This document shows, in pieces, positions 5,934 through 8,155 of a stretch of DNA of 8,155 bases. The notes beneath the pieces were generated by a model that saw nothing but the letters and a program-made list of their open reading frames with translations, ran no database searches and was not told the DNA's origin. A program made the translations under genes and the position numbers. The stretch spans positions 1 to 8,155 of the forward strand of contig CALBLZ010000248.1 of the NCBI GenBank assembly GCA_937895715.1, read 5' to 3'. Positions within the stretch are counted from its first letter, which is position 1, and every line of letters begins with the position of its first letter. This stretch comes from an uncultured Candidatus Berkelbacteria bacterium (GTDB lineage Bacteria > Patescibacteriota > UBA1384 > CAILIB01).

Positions 5934-6605
5934 CTACCGGTTGGTACTGACCGTCGAGGGCTTGGCCGGCGTCGTGACGGACGACTTCGACTTTGCCACG
6001 GGCTTGGGCAGCTCGGGCTCGACCTGATCACCGATCCTTTCTGCCATGAAGGACAGGTCGAGATCTTGCCCGAAGGCAGTGGTGACCAGTGGGCCATTTG
6101 GGTCAACCGGAGCTGACCAAAATCGGTAGGTCTCTACGACCTTCCCGAGCACTGTCCTCCTCTCGAAGGCTAAGTGGCTCGCTCCCACTCCCCACCCGCT
6201 AGTTTGCACAAGCGGAACGGTTACCAACCGCGGATTTTTGTACCGCGGCGGATTGAGGCTCGTGTCGGGGACCGCATCCACGACCAAGGCTTGCACGGTT
6301 GGTGTGACCCTAGCGTCATCGCTCATGATGCGAGCGACTCCGCTAAAGATCACACGGTATTGCCCCGGCTTATCGAGCCGGAGCGCATCGGCCTGGTCCT
6401 TCAACGCAGCGGAGTACCCCGCCCGCTGAGCTCCCTCAGCGACAAGCATGACCTGAGCCTTGTGGGCCGGGGTCACGTAGAAGTGACTGTACAGAGACAG
6501 CACAAGGACCGCGAGGGCCACTCCGCCAATAAAACTCCAGAATCCGCCTGGTCGCGTAGTGACGTCCGTGTCACCTGCCGTTCGAGTACCGTTTTGCTCA
6601 CTCAT
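5934..6605 (-). CDS. Unknown single-pass membrane protein, GC-rich gene
   Basis: I do not recognise this 223-residue protein. Residues 1-20 are polar, and a single hydrophobic segment spans about 21-44 (from GFWSFIGG to SHFYV). About 155 residues follow with alternating beta-like stretches (QYRVIFSGVARI, VQALVVDAV, RLVTVPLVQTS, VVETYRFWSAPVD). The tail from about 199 is rich in Lys, Pro, Ser and Thr. It is probably an anchored protein with most of its length on one side of the membrane, perhaps outside. The ATG follows a strong Shine-Dalgarno (AAGGAAGGTG, 7 nt away). GC is near 60% on hand count against about 50% for neighbours, and it uses AGG arginine codons, including a tandem pair at residues 149-150. 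It has its own promoter and terminator. These signs suggest recent acquisition, but no function can be assigned. Confidence 0.85.
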   Translation of the reverse strand: MSEQNGTRTAGDTDVTTRPGGFWSFIGGVALAVLVLSLYSHFYVTPAHKAQVMLVAEGAQRAGYSAALKDQADALRLDKPGQYRVIFSGVARIMSDDARVTPTVQALVVDAVPDTSLNPPRYKNPRLVTVPLVQTSGWGVGASHLAFERRTVLGKVVETYRFWSAPVDPNGPLVTTAFGQDLDLSFMAERIGDQVEPELPKPVAKSKSSVTTPAKPSTVSTNR

Positions 6606-6612
6606 CTTGGTT

Positions 6613-6622
6613 CACCTTCCTT
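6613..6622 (-). promoter_or_regulatory. Strong ribosome-binding site of the unknown gene
   Basis: AAGGAAGGTG on the minus strand lies 7 nt before the ATG at 6605. It is the strongest ribosome site in the window together with that of dnaK, and it fixes the start of the unknown gene. Confidence 0.75.
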
Positions 6623-6645
6623 GGCACGGCCAATTCGGTGCCGCA

Positions 6646-6674
6646 ACAGTAGCACAAAACGGTAAAAATGTCAA
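6646..6674 (-). promoter_or_regulatory. Strong predicted promoter of the unknown gene
   Basis: On the minus strand, TTGACA (6674-6669) is a perfect -35 box. It is followed by a 17-nt spacer ending in TGC and then TACTGT (6651-6646), which gives an extended -10 (TGnTACTGT). The -35 begins at the base after the TGA stop of the vanW-type gene. Transcription would start near 6640, leaving a leader of about 35 nt that includes a weak GGCAC/GTGCC stem before the ribosome site. Confidence 0.7.
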
Positions 6675-8155
6675 TCAGGGAGCAGGAGTGGGCGACGGAG
6701 TTGGGGTAGGTTCTACAGCGCGTGGCTTTGTACCAACTAACCACTGCTCAGGCCACGGCTTGTAGTAACTCTTGAATGTTTGGTTAATGTGATCCTTGCC
6801 ATCCTTAGTAACAACGTAGCTCACTGTAGTGCTAGCGCCTGAGTGTGGGCGCTCAAGTTGCTTCCGCTCTCCCACAAAGAGCGTGTCGGTCTCTACAAGA
6901 ATAGGGTCGCCCGCTGGGTACTCCTTGAGAATCACCGGTTTGCCAATGGTAGAAACGCGGCCATCAGGAGTTCCGTAAATATCAAAAGTAATTTTGTCTC
7001 CTTTCACAAAGGACTGTACAAACACCGCTGTCGACATATCGTTCTTCCACACAAAATCAGGTTTTGGCTCGTAAATTGTGGCATCCAAACCTGGCCCAAC
7101 TTCCCGCTCGTAGTAGCTTACTCGGTAGGCGTGGTTGGTACGCTCTACAACCGGTAGTCCAGCATTCAAGACAGAGCGGAATAGTGTGGTTGAAACTTGG
7201 CACAAACCACCGCCAGCTTCTGGAACCGTGCGGTTATTCAAAATCACCAGCTCCGGCAAATATCCGGTCGCCTCACTGATTGGACCAAGGGTGCCAACCG
7301 TAGAAAAGCTTCCGCCCGGCATTACCAACTGGCGATCGAGACTTCGCTGACCGACTGCAATATTGAACTTGCGGTTAGCAGGGCTACCGGAAAAATCAGT
7401 TGTGGCTGTGCCAATCTTTGCAACCAAGCCCAAGAGCCCAAGTGTCTCAGCGCGCACCCTCGGCGCAGCCTCTTCAATCACCAGCGGGATTGTTCGAGTG
7501 CCACCGGCGTAGGCGAGCAGTGTTGATTTCAGCTTGGCTTGTGATGTTGCGCTGTTTACCTTGGCTCCATTTGTGCCAGGAGTCTCTACCTGTACCTGCG
7601 TATCTACTACCTTCAGACGCGCGTTGGTTGGCTCTTTATCAACCGACTGGGCCCAACTTTCTACAAGTGGAGTAATTTTTTCATCAGAGATGGCAAGGTC
7701 AAGCTTAGTCGCCTCACCAAGAGTATTTCGGGTAATTGTTGTTGTAAGAAAGGATGCAAGTGTTTTGCGTGAAAGATCGAGCACCTTGTCGCCGCCTTGA
7801 ACCTTCCAGTCGTCTTGCAGAATTGCCTGAGCAAGCGCACGTGCCTCTTCAGCCTGTGCCGCTGTGATCTCGGGCTGTGATACGGTTGTACCCAACGCTA
7901 TGGCTCCCCCTCCTTGCGTGAAAATCGAGACGAGCTGCTCTTCAAACGCTATCCGATCAAGCTTAAGGCCGGTTACCCCGGGAACAACCGTAACATTCCC
8001 AGGAACAAACGAAATTGCAGTTTCTTGGTACGGTTTTTCTACATCACCAAGCACTTCTTGTATCAGAACCTTCTCCCCCTCAGCGCTGACCGGCTCTATA
8101 ACTACATATGCACGGTGGTGAGAGAACGGCCCCGTGAGTAGTTTGAAAACCTTCT
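6675..8155 (-). CDS. VanW family protein with YoaR-like and G5-like domains (5' end outside window)
   Basis: The frame is open to the right edge, so the true start lies outside; the GTG at 8054 is only an internal candidate, and the 33 codons upstream of it are open. Numbering from that GTG, residues about 10-105 and 106-200 look like two YoaR/PG_binding_4-type repeats. The VanW domain covers about 213-362, with MPGGSFSTVG, the conserved GGGLCQVSTTLF (Cys285), AGLPVVERTNHAYRVSYY and GLDATIYEP. A G5-like domain follows at about 375-445 (VGERKQLERPHSG, YKPWPEQWLVGTK). The protein ends in a Pro/Thr-rich tail (VEPTPTPSPTPAP). VanW proteins occur in vancomycin-resistance clusters, but their reaction is not settled. 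With these domains, a cell-wall-associated or secreted role is likely. The gene stops at TGA. Confidence 0.93.
   Translation of the reverse strand, partial: KVFKLLTGPFSHHRAYVVIEPVSAEGEKVLIQEVLGDVEKPYQETAISFVPGNVTVVPGVTGLKLDRIAFEEQLVSIFTQGGGAIALGTTVSQPEITAAQAEEARALAQAILQDDWKVQGGDKVLDLSRKTLASFLTTTITRNTLGEATKLDLAISDEKITPLVESWAQSVDKEPTNARLKVVDTQVQVETPGTNGAKVNSATSQAKLKSTLLAYAGGTRTIPLVIEEAAPRVRAETLGLLGLVAKIGTATTDFSGSPANRKFNIAVGQRSLDRQLVMPGGSFSTVGTLGPISEATGYLPELVILNNRTVPEAGGGLCQVSTTLFRSVLNAGLPVVERTNHAYRVSYYEREVGPGLDATIYEPKPDFVWKNDMSTAVFVQSFVKGDKITFDIYGTPDGRVSTIGKPVILKEYPAGDPILVETDTLFVGERKQLERPHSGASTTVSYVVTKDGKDHINQTFKSYYKPWPEQWLVGTKPRAVEPTPTPSPTPAP

Noticed and set aside
6152..6163. Internal AGGAGG followed by GTG in the unknown gene, a possible second start
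   Set aside because: The spacing of 3 nt is too short for normal initiation, and the tandem AGG codons are explained as two arginines.
6174..6665. Long plus-strand open frame opposite the unknown gene
   Set aside because: It is explained by high GC on the opposite strand. The minus frame has promoter, ribosome site, membrane segment and terminator, whereas this frame has none of these.

Overview
The window holds eight protein genes packed closely together. The heat-shock operon grpE-dnaK-dnaJ runs leftward at the left end. A divergent, rightward comEC-type gene follows, facing a leftward yebC-ruvC pair. Further right are a leftward gene of unknown function with its own promoter and terminator, and the 3' part of a leftward VanW/G5-type cell-surface protein that runs off the right edge. 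No tRNA, rRNA, insertion sequence or CRISPR array was seen.

The organism is probably a small-genome bacterium of the Candidate Phyla Radiation (Patescibacteria). This is an inference from reduced forms of familiar proteins (DnaJ without zinc finger and with one C-terminal beta domain, ComEC without its metallo-beta-lactamase domain), the VanW/YoaR-like surface protein, short intergenic spaces and patchy Shine-Dalgarno use. TGA ends the vanW-type gene, so a code that reads TGA as glycine is unlikely. GC is near 50% by hand count on sample lines, except in the unknown gene at 5934-6605, which is near 60%.

Layout: (1) 28-3188, chaperone operon, transcribed grpE, dnaK, dnaJ. It has a good -35/-10 promoter (TTGACA, 17 nt, TACATT) whose -35 lies inside a 19-bp palindrome. 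No hrcA and no CIRCE element is visible, so the repressor, if any, is unknown. (2) 3189-3273, leader of comEC with two hairpins, the second resembling an intrinsic terminator or attenuator. (3) 3274-4617 comEC, overlapping ruvC tail to tail by 21 bp; one hairpin contains both stop codons. (4) 5816-4597, yebC then ruvC, coupled by a TAATG overlap, with a 16-bp dyad of LexA-like CTG-N10-CAG form upstream. (5) 6674-5886, a self-contained transcription unit: strong promoter directly after the vanW stop, strong ribosome site, one GC-rich gene for an unknown single-pass membrane protein, and a GC-rich terminator hairpin. (6) 6675-8155, the partial vanW-type gene.

Functionally, GrpE, DnaK and DnaJ form the Hsp70 refolding cycle. 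RuvC resolves Holliday junctions, and YebC-family proteins are translation or transcription factors. ComEC is the inner-membrane channel for DNA uptake. The VanW-type and unknown proteins are probably envelope proteins. The most unusual items are the minimal DnaJ, the compositionally distinct unknown gene cassette and the palindromic divergent promoter region.
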